A stretch of DNA of 14,964 bases from Candidatus Glassbacteria bacterium RIFCSPLOWO2_12_FULL_58_11. GTDB lineage: Bacteria; Gemmatimonadota; Glassbacteria; GWA2-58-10. Under the pieces are notes generated by a model, which made no database searches, was not told where the DNA came from, and saw only the letters and a list, made by a program, of their open reading frames with translations. Of this stretch, positions 13,531 to 14,964 are shown in pieces; positions within the stretch are counted from its first letter, which is position 1, and every line of letters starts with the position of its first letter. The DNA lies in the NCBI GenBank assembly GCA_001780825.1, contig MFIX01000138.1, forward strand, positions 1 to 14,964. The letters are read 5' to 3'. The translations under genes and the position numbers were made by a program.

Positions 13531-14964
13531 TTAGAAATCATAACCTATCGAGAAGAAACTGCGGCGCCTCGCCTCGACCAGCTCCTCCGAGCGGAAAACA
13601 AAGTTACCGACCTGGTAATAGTTTGTATCGTAGTGCTCGAGTGTCTTGGCAAAGTCCATACGCAAGATCAGGTAGCTGAGGTTCATCCGGACGCCGAATC
13701 CATACGCGGCCTGGGCATCTTTGAGCCGGAAAAACTTGGAATTTTTAGTGGTGAAAGGCTGAAAAGTCTCGCCCGGGTATCCGTACGAATCCAGGCGGGG
13801 AGACCAGGCCCCGGCGACATCGAAAAACAGCACTCCGCCGATGCCGCGCAGAAAGACCGGCAGCGGCCAGCCCATCACCAGGTAGTCGATCAGCGGGAAG
13901 CGGATTTCAGCGTTGGTCAGCAGGACGTTGGTGCCGAACAGGTCACCCCAGCTCGCCCCGCGGAAGGTGTAGGGACCGCCGATATAGAACAGCCGCGGGT
14001 TCTCGCCCCAGCGCATGGCGCCGATGCCGCGCAGGGCGAACGACATTCTCCTCCAGAACAGCCAGTATTTGCGCCAGTCCAGCATCACCTCGCTATAGCT
14101 CAGCTGACCAAAGAACTGTTGTGCGCTGAGCCGGTAGCGCTCGCCATCCACCGGTCCGGTCATCCCGTAGGCGCTGTTGTCGTAGACCAGGGCGACTTGC
14201 GGGCCGGCGAAATAGCTCGTGCCGTACTCCTGAATGGTATTCTCCCTGAAATAATAGTAATAGGGATCGAAACTGAGATCGATTGTTTTCTGGCTCACCG
14301 AGTAGGCGCTCAAGCCCCATTCGAACCTTCTGAAGCGGTTGAAGGGGCGGCTGAAAACAACTCCGGCGCCGCGCCAGATATTCGCCAGAGCGGTGCCTCC
14401 GTAGTAGGAGGATGACAAATAATAGAGGTCGCGGAACTGGGTGACATAAAAACCCATGTCCGTCCGGTGTTTGAGATTCATATACTGGAACAGCAGGTCG
14501 GAGTCCTGAATCTTCCCATAGATGTTGGCTCCGATGGCGATGTTGTGGTTGCCGAGCTGATCGCTCAAAGAGACGTACGCTCCGCCCGACACGCCGATAT
14601 TTCCGGTATAACCGCCGTAGCCGGAGACATAGTCGGCGGAAAATTTCGCTTTGTACTTATGATAAGTGAAGGTCGAGGTATCCGGCAGCGGGATTTTTTC
14701 CTTGGGTACATCGAAGTCAAAACTGATCGCGGGCAGGGAATCTCCCTTGACCGATTTCAACAATGAATCGGTCCCCTCGGCGAGGAGCGAATCCGGATGC
14801 TCCACTTTCGCTGAATCCTCCCACTCTTCCAGCTCCCTGGGGTCCAGGGGTTTGCCCAGCTCCGGCCTGGAGCTCGCGGCCACCGGCCGGTCTTCCATCA
14901 GCAGCTGGCTGCCCGCAAAGGTGCTGTCCGGCAGCCCGAAGGCGGAGTCCCGGACCGCGGCCCC
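13531..14964 (-). CDS. BamA/TamA-type (D15) outer-membrane beta-barrel protein, C-terminal part
   Basis: Partial: the reading frame stays open to the right edge (about 477 visible residues), so the ATG at 14898 should not be taken as the start. The first roughly 100 residues are polar, acidic and Ser-rich (a linker). Next come long runs of alternating aromatic/polar residues typical of beta strands (FSADYVSGYGG, IAIGANIYGKI, and so on). The D15 signature FYIGGPYTFRG is followed by NVLLTNAEIRFPL, then GGVLFFDVAGAW. The protein ends SIGYDF with a terminal Phe, the usual signal for BAM-dependent insertion. The arrangement resembles FCB-group proteins in which a Tol-type WD40/PD40 propeller precedes a D15 barrel; the propeller, if present, lies outside the window. 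No catalytic function is predicted. It ends with its own terminator. Confidence 0.85.
   Translation of the reverse strand, partial: GAAVRDSAFGLPDSTFAGSQLLMEDRPVAASSRPELGKPLDPRELEEWEDSAKVEHPDSLLAEGTDSLLKSVKGDSLPAISFDFDVPKEKIPLPDTSTFTYHKYKAKFSADYVSGYGGYTGNIGVSGGAYVSLSDQLGNHNIAIGANIYGKIQDSDLLFQYMNLKHRTDMGFYVTQFRDLYYLSSSYYGGTALANIWRGAGVVFSRPFNRFRRFEWGLSAYSVSQKTIDLSFDPYYYYFRENTIQEYGTSYFAGPQVALVYDNSAYGMTGPVDGERYRLSAQQFFGQLSYSEVMLDWRKYWLFWRRMSFALRGIGAMRWGENPRLFYIGGPYTFRGASWGDLFGTNVLLTNAEIRFPLIDYLVMGWPLPVFLRGIGGVLFFDVAGAWSPRLDSYGYPGETFQPFTTKNSKFFRLKDAQAAYGFGVRMNLSYLILRMDFAKTLEHYDTNYYQVGNFVFRSEELVEARRRSFFSIGYDF

Overview
The window is about 15 kb of GC-rich bacterial chromosome. It holds nine complete or near-complete protein genes, one gene cut by the right edge, no recognisable RNA gene, no CRISPR array and no transposase. 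A partial BamA/D15-type outer-membrane beta-barrel shows a diderm host. The mix of genes (the D15 barrel, a COG0731-type radical SAM protein, a VWA/glutamine-amidotransferase-like membrane protein) and the hairpin-rich intergenic repeats suggest an uncultured lineage of the FCB group or a related candidate phylum. That placement is inference; no marker gene is present.

Layout. 1-292 is one copy of a dispersed repeat of about 300 bp. Then come a PepSY-type membrane protein (313-930) and a radical SAM protein (1042-1809). A 238-bp gap carries a two-hairpin GTAGGGGC element. A co-directional block follows: a DegT/DnrJ/EryC1/StrS aminotransferase (2048-3295), folC (3305-4621) and a VWA/GATase-like membrane protein (4694-6934). 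After a 394-bp leader with a promoter candidate and structured DNA come a small helical protein resembling a ferritin/rubrerythrin fold without its metal ligands (7329-7835, followed by a terminator) and an M17 leucyl aminopeptidase (7985-9538). On the minus strand are an NSS-family sodium:solute symporter (10065-11612), a secreted protein built of eight 25-residue calcium-loop-like repeats (12495-13160) and the C-terminal part of the D15 barrel protein (13531 to the edge).

The gene content is mostly housekeeping and transport. The unusual part is the intergenic DNA, where mobile and palindromic elements are nested three deep in two places. (1) At 9601-9972 a GTAGGGGC two-hairpin element is split by a 298-bp non-autonomous element (15-bp inverted ends, 12-bp flanking duplication), which itself contains a 140-bp REPIN-like cluster of hairpins. 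(2) At about 11703-12311 a second copy of the 300-bp dispersed repeat is split by a 280-bp non-autonomous element (17-bp inverted ends, 9-bp target duplication GGCAAAAGT), which carries another GTAGGGGC two-hairpin element. The uninterrupted copy at the left edge of the window serves as the empty site for the second insertion. I see no convincing new defence or metabolic system.
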